A stretch of DNA of 42,783 nt from Clostridia bacterium (GTDB lineage Bacteria; Bacillota; Clostridia; Oscillospirales; Acutalibacteraceae), in contig JAFQVM010000019.1 in the NCBI GenBank assembly GCA_017407995.1, positions 1-42,783 of the forward strand, in the 5' to 3' direction. Shown here piece by piece: positions 1 through 6,800 of the stretch (position 1 is its first letter; each line of letters opens with the position of its first letter). Both the position numbers and the translations under genes were made by a program. The notes under the pieces are model-generated. The model was not told the DNA's origin. It worked only from the letters and a program-made list of their open reading frames with translations, and ran no database searches.

Positions 1-2
1 TC

Positions 3-218
3 AGAGTTGACGGCAAGATTTATGTTGTTTATGTCAGCGATGAATATGATAATAAAAAAGATAGCGAGCTTGGCAAACTGTTCTATTATGACGGTGCAAA
101 GGTTGATATTGGTGCAGGTCTGCAGAAGAGCTTTGGCGACACAATGGACGAAGCCGAAAGCTATATGGCAGAAAACGAAGACGAAATCAAAGATGCAATA
201 AACGATTATCTGAATTAA
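3..218 (+). CDS. C-terminal part of an unknown protein (5' end outside window)
   Basis: An open frame runs in from the left edge and stops at TAA 216-218, giving 71 residues. The tail is acidic (DEAESYMAENEDEIKDAIN) and looks helical. The part before it, with KIYVVYVSDEYD and LGKLFYYDG, looks like beta strand. No catalytic motif or family signature is visible, so I assign no function. The next gene starts 14 nt after the stop with an AAAGGAGG site that begins at this stop codon, so the two are probably co-transcribed. An alternative frame in the same stretch (from 7) has poor composition and is a shadow. Confidence 0.6.
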   Translation, partial: RVDGKIYVVYVSDEYDNKKDSELGKLFYYDGAKVDIGAGLQKSFGDTMDEAESYMAENEDEIKDAINDYLN

Positions 219-232
219 AGGAGGATTTTATT

Positions 233-703
233 ATGTTAACTTGTAAACAGTGCGGCACTCAGGTAGAGGATGGCGTACAGAATTGCACAAACTGCGGTGC
301 ACCCATTGAAGCTCCTGTTGAACAGGCAAACGACTCTGCTGCGGCAGACCTTTCCGCAAAGCTCAATGAGCTTAACAATACAGCAGATACAACAGCCGAA
401 TACGATGCACAGGATATTGAGAAGAATAAGGTTATGGCATTGCTGGCTTACATAATCTTCCTTATTCCGCTGTTTGCGGCAAAGGATTCAAAATTTGCAC
501 GTTTCCACACTAATCAGGGGCTTGTTCTTTTCCTTGCAGGAATTATCGCTTCTGTTGTTGCAGTTATTCCCGTTATTGGCTGGATTGTTTCATCAATCGC
601 TGCACTTGCAATAACAGTCCTTGCTGTTATCGGTATTCTCAATGCCCTTAACGGCAGAGCAAAAGAACTTCCTGTCGTCGGAAAGTTTAAAATTTTAAAG
701 TAA
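233..703 (+). CDS. Zinc-ribbon membrane protein, DUF4870/Tic20-like
   Basis: This 156-residue protein starts with a zinc ribbon, CKQCG near residue 4 and CTNCG near residue 19, followed by an acidic and alanine-rich linker to about residue 60. The rest holds hydrophobic segments at roughly 66-82, 95-120 and 118-140, and contains the phrase KDSKFARFHTNQGLVLF that is typical of small DUF4870-like membrane proteins. It therefore sits in the cytoplasmic membrane with the ribbon most likely in the cytoplasm. The role of the family is not known to me. AAAGGAGG at 217-224 supports the ATG at 233. A bidirectional terminator follows at 714-760, closing the operon with the unknown gene upstream. Confidence 0.8.
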   Translation: MLTCKQCGTQVEDGVQNCTNCGAPIEAPVEQANDSAAADLSAKLNELNNTADTTAEYDAQDIEKNKVMALLAYIIFLIPLFAAKDSKFARFHTNQGLVLFLAGIIASVVAVIPVIGWIVSSIAALAITVLAVIGILNALNGRAKELPVVGKFKILK

Positions 704-713
704 GATACCTGAC

Positions 714-760
714 AAAAAGCCAAGCCGACGAACTCAAAGCTTCGTCGGTTCTGCTTTTTT
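714..760 (+). terminator. Intrinsic terminator, probably bidirectional
   Basis: The stem CCGACGAA/TTCGTCGG (725-732 with 741-748) is extended by AAAAAGC pairing with GCTTTTT, so there are U tracts on both strands. It ends the zinc-ribbon gene on the plus strand. It could also stop minus-strand transcription from the tRNA-like sequence at 833-904. Confidence 0.8.
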
Positions 761-832
761 AAAGTATATAAAGAGAAGTTTTAAGGAATAGAAAATGTAG
801 TTTATTATGCTTCAATATTCGCTTGTGGCTTT

Positions 833-904
833 GGTTGCAGGAGTGAGAATTGAACTCACAAAAACAAGCTTATGAGGCTTGTCGGCGACCTTCGCTTCCT
901 GCTA
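833..904 (-). tRNA. Degenerate tRNA-like sequence with CAU anticodon (Met-like)
   Basis: Read on the minus strand, this 72-nt stretch folds as a tRNA. It has a T arm GTGAG-TTCAATT-CTCAC and an anticodon arm CAAGC-CTCATAA-GCTTG with anticodon CAU. Six acceptor pairs (GCAGGA/TCCTGC) close the molecule and CCA is encoded. Three things are odd. The D arm is shrunk to about GCGA-AGG-TCGC with a 3-nt loop, U8 is absent, and position 1 opposes 72 as A-A, a mismatch at the place where initiator tRNAs are also unpaired. The three G-C pairs of an initiator anticodon stem are missing. It may be a decayed or element-borne tRNA rather than a working one. Confidence 0.45.
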
Positions 905-979
905 TATTATTTGTAATGGTGTAAGTGTTGTAATAGTAGGCATTAAGATTCTAACAATTTATCTAACGAAATACACGTT

Positions 980-995
980 ATCTTAACTTTAAGAT
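980..995. repeat. Inverted repeat ATCTTAA-2-TTAAGAT
   Basis: This is a perfect 7-bp dyad with a 2-bp centre, and CGT/ACG near both outer flanks extends it. It lies between the tRNA-like sequence and the tRNA-Asn fragment. A second small hairpin, CCCTT/AAGGG, lies about 40 bp downstream. The position fits a protein-binding site in a recombination region, but this is inference. Confidence 0.4.
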
Positions 996-1099
996 TATAC
1001 GCACAGTAGGACAAATTCTCTTTAAAACCCTTGAAAATAAAGGGATTCGATAACATCTAGTAATACTGAAAAACACAAAACAAAACACGAACTGAGGAA

Positions 1100-1144
1100 C
1101 TGTTAACCGCAGGGTCGTTGGTTCGAGTCCAACTTGGGGAGCCA
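1100..1144 (+). pseudogene. 3' fragment of a tRNA-Asn(GUU) gene
   Basis: From the anticodon loop onward this is a clean tRNA. The loop is CTGTTAA with anticodon GTT at 1102-1104, then come the 3' anticodon strand CCGCA, a T arm GTTGG-TTCGAGT-CCAAC, the acceptor strand TTGGGGA, discriminator G and CCA at 1142-1144. Nothing upstream back to 720 can supply the 5' half. No TCCCCAA strand is present and bases 1095-1099 do not pair with CCGCA. A tRNA cut at the anticodon loop is the usual scar left where an integrative element displaced the 3' end of its target tRNA. Confidence 0.8.
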
Positions 1145-1184
1145 AAAAGAGAAATCACTCAACAGAGTGGTTTCTCTTTTTTTC
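1145..1184 (+). terminator. Terminator behind the tRNA-Asn fragment
   Basis: The stem AGAGAAATCACTC (1148-1160) pairs with GAGTGGTTTCTCT (1165-1177) around a 4-nt loop and runs into seven Ts. It starts directly at the CCA, so it is probably the original tRNA terminator carried along with the fragment. Confidence 0.85.
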
Positions 1185-1189
1185 TTTCA

Positions 1190-1242
1190 AATTAAACTTA
1201 ACCCACCGACCCTACCAAAACCAGCCGCACGGCTGTTAACTG
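1190..1242. repeat. Dispersed 53-nt repeat, copy 1
   Basis: By hand alignment 38 of 53 bases match the stretch 4914-4966 without gaps. The best-kept part is CCGCACGGCTGTTAACTG at the right end, with one difference. Both copies begin just after a hairpin plus T-tract terminator. Its function is unknown. Confidence 0.5.
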
Positions 1243-1289
1243 ACACAAAGCCTTGACCGTCCGGTGGACGAATAGTCAAGGCTTTGTGT
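1243..1289. repeat. Long perfect inverted repeat (15 bp plus inner 5 bp)
   Basis: ACACAAAGCCTTGAC (1243-1257) pairs perfectly with GTCAAGGCTTTGTGT (1275-1289). An inner CGTCC-GGT-GGACG hairpin fills most of the loop. No T tract follows, so it is not a classic terminator. It could be a structured RNA or the end of a small mobile element. Confidence 0.6.
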
Positions 1290-1414
1290 AGGAAGAAATA
1301 GGGAGTATCACGAAGCGCTCCAAGCGAGTGAGATGACACATTATGAGCGAAGCAAATAACAAGGTTCTGCCGTAGGCAGGTTCTTATATTTCTGACCGTA
1401 TAAGGATTTGGTTG

Positions 1415-1467
1415 AACAGACTTCAAAATCTGAACTAAAGTGTTCGATTAGAAGTCTGTTTTTCTTT
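1415..1467 (+). terminator. Terminator-like hairpin
   Basis: AACAGACTTC (1415-1424) pairs with GAAGTCTGTT (1451-1460) across a 26-nt loop, and a T-rich run TTTCTTTT follows. No gene obviously needs it. It may mark an unrecognised small RNA reading through 1290-1415. Confidence 0.5.
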
Positions 1468-1839
1468 TGAAGTCTCGTAATATCGGGGCTTTTGTTTATT
1501 TAAAACTGTTCCATTATTAATAACTGCAACGCACATCTCTTTTCCATGATTTTTATTTTATTCCATATGTGTAACTCGTACACAATGTTTTTGATGGTAT
1601 TAACTATTAAAAGTTATCTATTGTATTTGTTTTTAGCCAATGTTAACCAATAATTGCATTGATTTGTTTAAAAATCATTTATGCATAATTAACTATTAAC
1701 TTTGGCATAATTTGTTTATTTTATACATTGAAAAAACTACAATTTTATTTTAAAATAAAATTATCATGTTAGAGATATATTTAAATCTCAATTTTTAAAA
1801 CTTTGCTTAAAAAAATAATAAAGATAGGAGAGACTTAAC
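1468..1839. other. AT-rich gene-free stretch upstream of the first lipoprotein gene
   Basis: No credible ORF is present. The stretch holds a dyad TGTGTA-5-TACACA at 1568-1584, two occurrences of TTAACTATTAA, a perfect 22-bp palindrome at 1741-1762 and a GAGAT/ATCTC dyad near 1772-1789. It presumably contains the promoter and possible operators for the gene at 1840, but I could not fix a convincing -35/-10 pair. Confidence 0.4.
1741..1762. repeat. Perfect 22-bp AT-only palindrome
   Basis: The half-site AATTTTATTTT is followed immediately by its complement. It ends 77 bp before the ATG at 1840. It could be an operator, or simply a low-complexity accident of AT-rich DNA. Confidence 0.5.
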
Positions 1840-2448
1840 ATGAAAAAAAGTAGAATCGTAAAATCACTTATCGCAATTCTCACCGTGATTTCCGTTGTAT
1901 CGCTGTGCTTTATGGGTGTTGGTTGTAGCAGCAGCGGTGGTGGTGGTATACCATCATCGGATTCAAATAATCAACATATAGTCTTTGAAGACAATTTTGA
2001 TGATTGTGCTGTGTTAGAAGCGTATGTTCGTTGCGATGGGACTGAGCAGAGCGGAGATGCTCTTATTGTTGATTACACCGCATCTGGCATGTACTCTTCA
2101 GTAGGATGGGTTGAAGATGGCTTTGAAGATACCATTGAGGAATTGAGAATTGATTGTTATGTAAACCTAGGTTACAAAAAACAAACATCGAGCTCATTCC
2201 AGGGCGGTATTCAGGCTGGGAAATCACAGGTGGGAGTTGATGTAGGAGCGGGTTCTGGGGTTCAATATGCAACATGTCAGGCCGATAACATGCATGCAAC
2301 TGCTAATTCAGGAGAATATGAACTTAATATTTCGAGCAATTATATAATATTTGAAGCCGAGTATCTTGATACTCACTCCCTTGCAGTATCAACAACACTT
2401 AGACTAAAAGGAAAATCGACTCCTTATAGTGTTTCAGCAGTAGTATAA
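1840..2448 (+). CDS. Putative lipoprotein of unknown function
   Basis: The protein has 202 residues. A basic start MKKSRIVK and a hydrophobic stretch from residue 9 to 28 lead to a Cys at 29 in GVGCSSSGGGG, a lipoprotein signal with a slightly unusual -3 residue. The mature part is predicted beta-rich and acidic (EDNFDDCAVLEAYVR, YTASGMYSSVGW) without a recognised domain, so I assign no function. The start is supported by TAGGAGAG at 1826-1833. It is followed by a second lipoprotein gene and an Lgt-like gene, which suggests a small cell-surface cluster. Confidence 0.75.
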   Translation: MKKSRIVKSLIAILTVISVVSLCFMGVGCSSSGGGGIPSSDSNNQHIVFEDNFDDCAVLEAYVRCDGTEQSGDALIVDYTASGMYSSVGWVEDGFEDTIEELRIDCYVNLGYKKQTSSSFQGGIQAGKSQVGVDVGAGSGVQYATCQADNMHATANSGEYELNISSNYIIFEAEYLDTHSLAVSTTLRLKGKSTPYSVSAVV

Positions 2449-2515
2449 TTGTTTTAATGAAATACTTGATAATGCGCAGAAATGTAATTATCAATGCGTA
2501 ACACAAACGAAACAA

Positions 2516-2542
2516 GCCGCCGTCACTTAATTAGTGGCGGCG
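2516..2542 (+). terminator. GC-rich hairpin after the first lipoprotein gene
   Basis: CGCCGTCACT pairs with AGTGGCGGCG (one G-T pair) around TAATT. Only a weak T-rich tail follows, so termination may be partial and allow read-through to 2577. Confidence 0.5.
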
Positions 2543-2576
2543 TATTCTAATAGTTTACTCTTAAAGGAGATTAATA

Positions 2577-3524
2577 ATGCGAAAAAGTAAATGTGCGTGT
2601 GCTTTTATCCTCGTACTTATTCTTTTTTTACTGTGCGCTTGCAATTCGGAATCAAGCCAAAAATCAAACAGTGAATATCCACCGTCAGTCTCAGTAAACG
2701 AAAATCAAATTTTTCTGTATGATCCATTTAGCTATAGTCTTGGCATTTATGACTTGGACCTCATGAAGTGGACTCCTATAGAGGCTCAAAACGCTTTGTT
2801 CCAAAGTTTTGATTGGGGAAATTATTATCCTTATTATGTTGTTGGTCAGCATAATAAATTGTTGTTTAAAGCGGGAAAAGTGGAAGATTCTTCATTGGAT
2901 TTTCATTTTTCATTGAAGAATAAAGCTGAAGCTTTGGCACCGTTTGCAACAGACGGCGAGACATTTCTTTATATGATAGAGCGCATAACTGAAAATGATT
3001 ACTTCAAGAGTGTTGTTACTATTTCAGATGACGGAAAAGCTGAATTGGTAGTCAACCTTGACGGTATGCCGGTTATGGATGGTGTTATTGCAGGCGATTA
3101 TCTTTATTTTACGTGTCCTATCGAAAACTCTGATCTCTATGAAGTTTGGAAACTTAATTTGACTGAAAAAACTATTGGTCAAAAACCTGTTTTGGTTCGC
3201 AATGACTATAATACATTTAAGATATTTCAATATAAGGGACAGGTTCTATACCTTAATCTCGATGAGAAGCTTTTATACAATAATGAAGTTAAAATAAACC
3301 TCAGTCAAGAAGCTGATGAGATTATGGTTGATAATGAGGCTGGCTTTGTTGCTGAGAAATATGTAACAGATAGCGGTCATTTGGAAATCACATTTACTGA
3401 TATTTTATCCGGCAAGATTCTCGGTACATATAAAAATGCAATTAACTTTACTCGTGACGGAACAGTTATAACAATATACGGACAAGGCTTTATAGAAAAG
3501 TTGGATTTGGGAAAAACAGAGTAA
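2577..3524 (+). CDS. Putative lipoprotein, beta-propeller-like
   Basis: This is a 315-residue protein with a short basic start, a hydrophobic segment at 9-20 and lipobox LCAC with Cys22, so it should be lipidated and anchored outside the membrane. The mature part alternates short strands with recurring phrases such as QIFLYDPFSYSLGIYDLD, DGETFLYMIER, AGDYLYFTCP and YKGQVLYLNLD. This is the rhythm of a DUF5050 or WD-like propeller. That fold is inferred from pattern only, and ligand and role are unknown. AAAGGAG at 2562-2568 supports the ATG. Confidence 0.75.
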   Translation: MRKSKCACAFILVLILFLLCACNSESSQKSNSEYPPSVSVNENQIFLYDPFSYSLGIYDLDLMKWTPIEAQNALFQSFDWGNYYPYYVVGQHNKLLFKAGKVEDSSLDFHFSLKNKAEALAPFATDGETFLYMIERITENDYFKSVVTISDDGKAELVVNLDGMPVMDGVIAGDYLYFTCPIENSDLYEVWKLNLTEKTIGQKPVLVRNDYNTFKIFQYKGQVLYLNLDEKLLYNNEVKINLSQEADEIMVDNEAGFVAEKYVTDSGHLEITFTDILSGKILGTYKNAINFTRDGTVITIYGQGFIEKLDLGKTE

Positions 3525-3559
3525 TACTGTTTTTTATATTAAAAAAGCTAAGCAAACCA

Positions 3560-3590
3560 TAGAAGCCTTATGCTTCTATATCTTTTATCT
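3560..3590 (+). terminator. Weak hairpin between lipoprotein and Lgt-like genes
   Basis: TAGAAGC (3560-3566) pairs with GCTTCTA (3572-3578) and TATCTTTT follows. It is a short stem, likely to give only partial termination. Confidence 0.4.
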
Positions 3591-3603
3591 GTGGGGAGAT
3601 TTT

Positions 3604-4407
3604 ATGTATCCATATATCGAAATTTTTGGGATTAATATCTCAAGTTATTTTATGGCTATAGTTGTCGGCTTAACTTTAACAATTGTAGTTGGTCTGTTGC
3701 GAAGCCGTGCTGAACGCTTTCACACTTCAACTGAAGATGTTTTTTTCACAATAATGTGTATCCTTGTGGGCGTAGTAATCGGGGCAAAGGTATTTCAAAT
3801 TATTGGTCGTATAATACAATACGGTTCTCGGCCGGACTTTTGGACTATTGAAAACTGGAAAAGTATGATACCCGGTGTCGGCGTTTTGTATGGGGGCATG
3901 ATTGGTGGTTTTATTGCAGCCCTGCTTTATGTTAGGTTTTCCAAGTTGGATTTTTGGGATCTTGCAGACATACTGACTCCTGCAATAATTTTTTCTGTTG
4001 TTTCCGGACGTATTGGATGTTTTATGGCAGGATGTTGCTATGGAATAGAAGCATCGTGGGGAGTTGTATTTACTAATTCTGCAATTGCTCCAAACGGAGT
4101 ACCGTTAGTACCGGTACAGCTATTTGAATCCGGTTTTAATCTTTTGGTTACGATGGCTATGCTAATAATTCGTCCGGAACGCAAGCGGAAGGGTATATTG
4201 TTGCCGACATATTTTATTGTTTATGCAGTAGGACGGTTTATTCTTGAATTTTTCAGAGGAGATATGAATCGGGGAGTCTATTTACTTTCTACATCGCAAT
4301 GGATTTCTCTTTTGATTCTGCCTTTAGGTATATTAATGCTGACACAGGCGATGAGAACTAATGCTACTGAAAAAGTAGCAAACAAAGAAGAAAAGCATCG
4401 CATTTGA
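3604..4407 (+). CDS. Prolipoprotein diacylglyceryl transferase family protein (Lgt-like)
   Basis: This is a 267-residue integral membrane protein of about seven segments, the usual Lgt size. Family marks are SGRIGCFMAGCCYG around residue 138, PVQLFESGFN near 170 and VGRFILEFFRGD near 211. The two arginines in the last and first motif match the essential ones in Escherichia coli Lgt. Differences from canonical Lgt are YGG where E. coli has HGG, and a Cys-rich GCFMAGCCYG in place of GNFINGELYG. These point to the Cys-type paralogue found in Firmicutes. Canonical Lgt moves diacylglycerol from phosphatidylglycerol to the lipobox Cys. Whether this version does so is not shown. Two lipoprotein genes directly upstream are natural substrates. 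GGGGAG at 3593-3598 sets the start. Confidence 0.8.
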   Translation: MYPYIEIFGINISSYFMAIVVGLTLTIVVGLLRSRAERFHTSTEDVFFTIMCILVGVVIGAKVFQIIGRIIQYGSRPDFWTIENWKSMIPGVGVLYGGMIGGFIAALLYVRFSKLDFWDLADILTPAIIFSVVSGRIGCFMAGCCYGIEASWGVVFTNSAIAPNGVPLVPVQLFESGFNLLVTMAMLIIRPERKRKGILLPTYFIVYAVGRFILEFFRGDMNRGVYLLSTSQWISLLILPLGILMLTQAMRTNATEKVANKEEKHRI

Positions 4408-4870
4408 TGTGGTTTTTATACGGATGGTCACTAATTTCATTTATCTTATAATTTCTTTGTGCAATAAACAGTATTTTGGCAATCAGATTTTGTATATTAG
4501 TGGTTTATAATTGTATTATATTTGAAATCCGTTCAGCACATCTGAATTAATCTGTTGATTTATCATTCAATAGAATTAAATACAACCCTGCCAAATAATT
4601 TGAGGTTTTGCTGATGCAATTTTTGATGATAAACCTGTTTTAACTGAGGCATGCGAGGCCTCGAAGGCGGTTGAGTTTTGGTTTTAAATTGTTGAATAAT
4701 CAAAAAACAGAAAAATTGTTAAGATGAATTATGACTTTTAAAAATTAAAGTTGTTTTGTAGCAAGTCAAATTAACTTTCGAGCAGCTAAACTACTTGGAT
4801 AGACATGTTGATGAAGTGTTTAGCAATCTACAATATAGTTTTACGGTGTGTCATTTCGTCCTACAAAGCA
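4408..4870. other. Gene-free stretch with no convincing element
   Basis: The stretch is AT-rich and broken by stops in all frames. The only odd patch is 4604-4687, where a 27-codon open run has coding-like composition but no start or RBS. I see no promoter, RNA or repeat that I can defend. Confidence 0.4.
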
Positions 4871-4912
4871 AAAGAAGACTTCATTCTTTAGACTGAGGTC
4901 TTCTTTTTTTTT
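4871..4912 (+). terminator. Terminator-like hairpin
   Basis: AAAGAAGAC (4871-4879) pairs with GTCTTCTTT (4898-4906) and merges with a run of nine Ts. No gene lies shortly upstream on this strand, so the transcript it ends is unknown. The second copy of the 53-nt repeat follows directly. Confidence 0.6.
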
Positions 4913-4913
4913 G

Positions 4914-4966
4914 AATTGTATTCAATCCAACACCTATGCTAAAATCATCCGCATGGCTGTTAACTG
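4914..4966. repeat. Dispersed 53-nt repeat, copy 2
   Basis: It matches 1190-1242 at 38 of 53 positions, with CCGCATGGCTGTTAACTG as the conserved right end. As in copy 1, it starts right behind a hairpin and T tract. Confidence 0.5.
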
Positions 4967-5119
4967 GCTTAAGCATCTGCGTTATTTAGCAAAACAAAAT
5001 TTCTTATAGTATATAACCATCAACTAAATGTAGAAAATTCAAACTAAAAGATGATATTTTAAATCATAAACTACAAAAGTTTACAAAAAGTACTTTAATT
5101 ATAAAAATAAAGGGTGTAA

Positions 5120-5125
5120 TATAAT
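5120..5125 (+). promoter_or_regulatory. Possible -10 element for the adaptor gene
   Basis: TATAAT at 5120-5125 with TG five bases before it lies 28 bp ahead of the ATG at 5154. No good -35 hexamer stands at the right distance, so the call rests on the -10 alone. Confidence 0.35.
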
Positions 5126-5153
5126 ATAGCTAATATTGTTATGGAGAGTGCTT

Positions 5154-6722
5154 ATGAATAGAAACGCTCAAAGGTTGACTAAAAGAAAAAGAATTACGCT
5201 TTCTGTAAGTGCAATTGCGATAGTTGTTGCTGCAGGATTGCTGATTTTCTTTGCTACCAGACCCGATGAAAGTTCTGCTATTGCGCTAACAGAGGTTATA
5301 ACAGGAGATATCACAGAAACTCTTGAGATATCGGGTACAGTTAATTCGGAAAACCAAGGTACTTTTGAAGTTTTAGATGGAACTTTGGTACGTAAGATTA
5401 ATGTGCGTGTCGGAGACCAAGTAAAAAAAGGTGATATTTTAGCTGAGTTTGATACAAGTTCGGTGGCGGATGTTGTATCGGAAAAGCGCCAGGCATACAG
5501 CCAGGCTTTGGATGCATATAACAGTTATATTTCAACCTCTTCGGATGCTTCTGAGAAACTTTCAAAGATAACCAATCAAGTTACGGTTTTGGAAAAGGAG
5601 ATTGAGGAGCTTTCGAAAAAGGTTGAAGAGAGCAAAAAGCAGGTTGAGCAAAACAGCGATGTAACTAATCTGAAGGATAAGTTTGCTGAAATTCTGGGCG
5701 ATAACAAGATGGCGGCTGACTTGATAGACAGAATACTTGCCTCGTCTTCAGATTTTTCAAAAACGATAAAACTTCTCCAAGATATAGCCAATGGTATAAG
5801 CACTCAAATATCAAGTATAACATCGCTTTTGTCGGTATCCGAAGAGGAATCACAGTTGATTTCTGCGCAGTTGGAATTAGCTCAGTTGAAATTACAACAG
5901 GGACTTTTAAAACTTCAATCGGGAACAACCTTGGAGGCGCTTTATCTTTCGGTAGTTGAATCGGCAAAAACAGAGCTTGATAACACATTGATTGCTGTTG
6001 AACAGCTTAATAAAGGCTGGATAGCGGAGAAAGACGGTATAGTCAGAGAAATTAACATTGTTGAAGGTGAATACTATACTAAACCTGAAGCTTCGACTCC
6101 CTCTATTGATGATATGGACTTGACATCTCTTTTGTCATCTTTGAGTGAGGATTCAACAGATTTTTCTGGTATTATAAGTCAGTTGTTTCCCGGCAGACCC
6201 AGCGGTATGGTGGTGGAATATTATCCTTTGTCTGCTACGTTTACCGTAAGCAAAAATGATATATTTAAAATAGCTTTGGAACAACCTGTAGAAATTACTG
6301 CTGCATCAGGCGAAAAATTTACAGGTTATATCAGTTATATCAACCCCGTGGCAACAGACAGCAGTATAAGTATAAATTCGCTGCTTAGTGTTGGCGCAAG
6401 CAGCGGAGGAATTGACGGTAAGGTCATTATTGAGAATCCCAACAAAAATGTTATTATTGGCTTGGATGTAGATTTATCAATAGAGCTTGAAAGTGCTGAA
6501 AACACGCTTTTAGTTCCCGTTGAATCAATACAGTACGGAGAAGACGGCGCTTATGTTTTTATATACGACAGCGGTAAAAAACGTGTTAAAAAGACAGCTG
6601 TAAAGACAGGGCTTTTTGACGGTTCATATTATCAAATTGTGTCCGGATGCAAAAAAGGAGATACAATTGTAAAAGCTCCGGCTCAAGATTTAGAAGATGG
6701 TCAAAAGATTCTTGCTAAATAG
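5154..6722 (+). CDS. HlyD/RND-type efflux adaptor subunit
   Basis: The protein has 522 residues from the ATG at 5154, which GGAG at 5143-5146 precedes by 7 nt. An upstream TTG at 5136 is in frame but has no site. A membrane anchor spans about residues 17-36. The biotinyl-lipoyl-like hairpin comes next (ISGTVNSENQGTFEVLDG, VGDQVKKGDILAEFDTS), then long heptad-rich helices at about 105-300 (EKEIEELSKKVEESKKQVEQ), a return lipoyl strand, and beta-barrel domains to the C terminus (SIQYGEDGAYVFIYDSGKK). Such adaptors join an inner-membrane pump to the outside. In Firmicutes they usually sit beside a MacB-type ABC transporter, but none is present here. The gene ends just before the yajC promoter. 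Confidence 0.85.
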   Translation: MNRNAQRLTKRKRITLSVSAIAIVVAAGLLIFFATRPDESSAIALTEVITGDITETLEISGTVNSENQGTFEVLDGTLVRKINVRVGDQVKKGDILAEFDTSSVADVVSEKRQAYSQALDAYNSYISTSSDASEKLSKITNQVTVLEKEIEELSKKVEESKKQVEQNSDVTNLKDKFAEILGDNKMAADLIDRILASSSDFSKTIKLLQDIANGISTQISSITSLLSVSEEESQLISAQLELAQLKLQQGLLKLQSGTTLEALYLSVVESAKTELDNTLIAVEQLNKGWIAEKDGIVREINIVEGEYYTKPEASTPSIDDMDLTSLLSSLSEDSTDFSGIISQLFPGRPSGMVVEYYPLSATFTVSKNDIFKIALEQPVEITAASGEKFTGYISYINPVATDSSISINSLLSVGASSGGIDGKVIIENPNKNVIIGLDVDLSIELESAENTLLVPVESIQYGEDGAYVFIYDSGKKRVKKTAVKTGLFDGSYYQIVSGCKKGDTIVKAPAQDLEDGQKILAK

Positions 6723-6744
6723 CAAATAAAAATTAAAATAAACC

Positions 6745-6773
6745 TTGCATAAATATGGAATAACAGTTATAAT
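6745..6773 (+). promoter_or_regulatory. Promoter for yajC
   Basis: TTGCAT (6745-6750), a 17-bp spacer and TATAAT (6768-6773) lie 27 bp before the yajC ATG. This fits the housekeeping sigma factor. Confidence 0.7.
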
Positions 6774-6800
6774 AAATATATTATTGTTTGGAGGTTCAAT

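Noticed and set aside
1187-1426. 79-codon minus-strand ORF across the repeat and hairpin
   Set aside because: It reads through a perfect inverted repeat, has no ribosome binding site and an odd composition. It is better explained by the non-coding repeats.
1405-1460. Possible tRNA fragment with a TCA anticodon-like loop and TTCGATT
   Set aside because: The would-be T stem does not pair and the variable region does not fit a tRNA-Sec. The sequence is fully explained as a terminator-like hairpin.
4604-4687. 27-codon open run with coding-like composition (ends VEFWF)
   Set aside because: There is no start codon or ribosome binding site, stops lie immediately upstream, and I recognise no family. 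It may be a gene remnant but cannot be supported.
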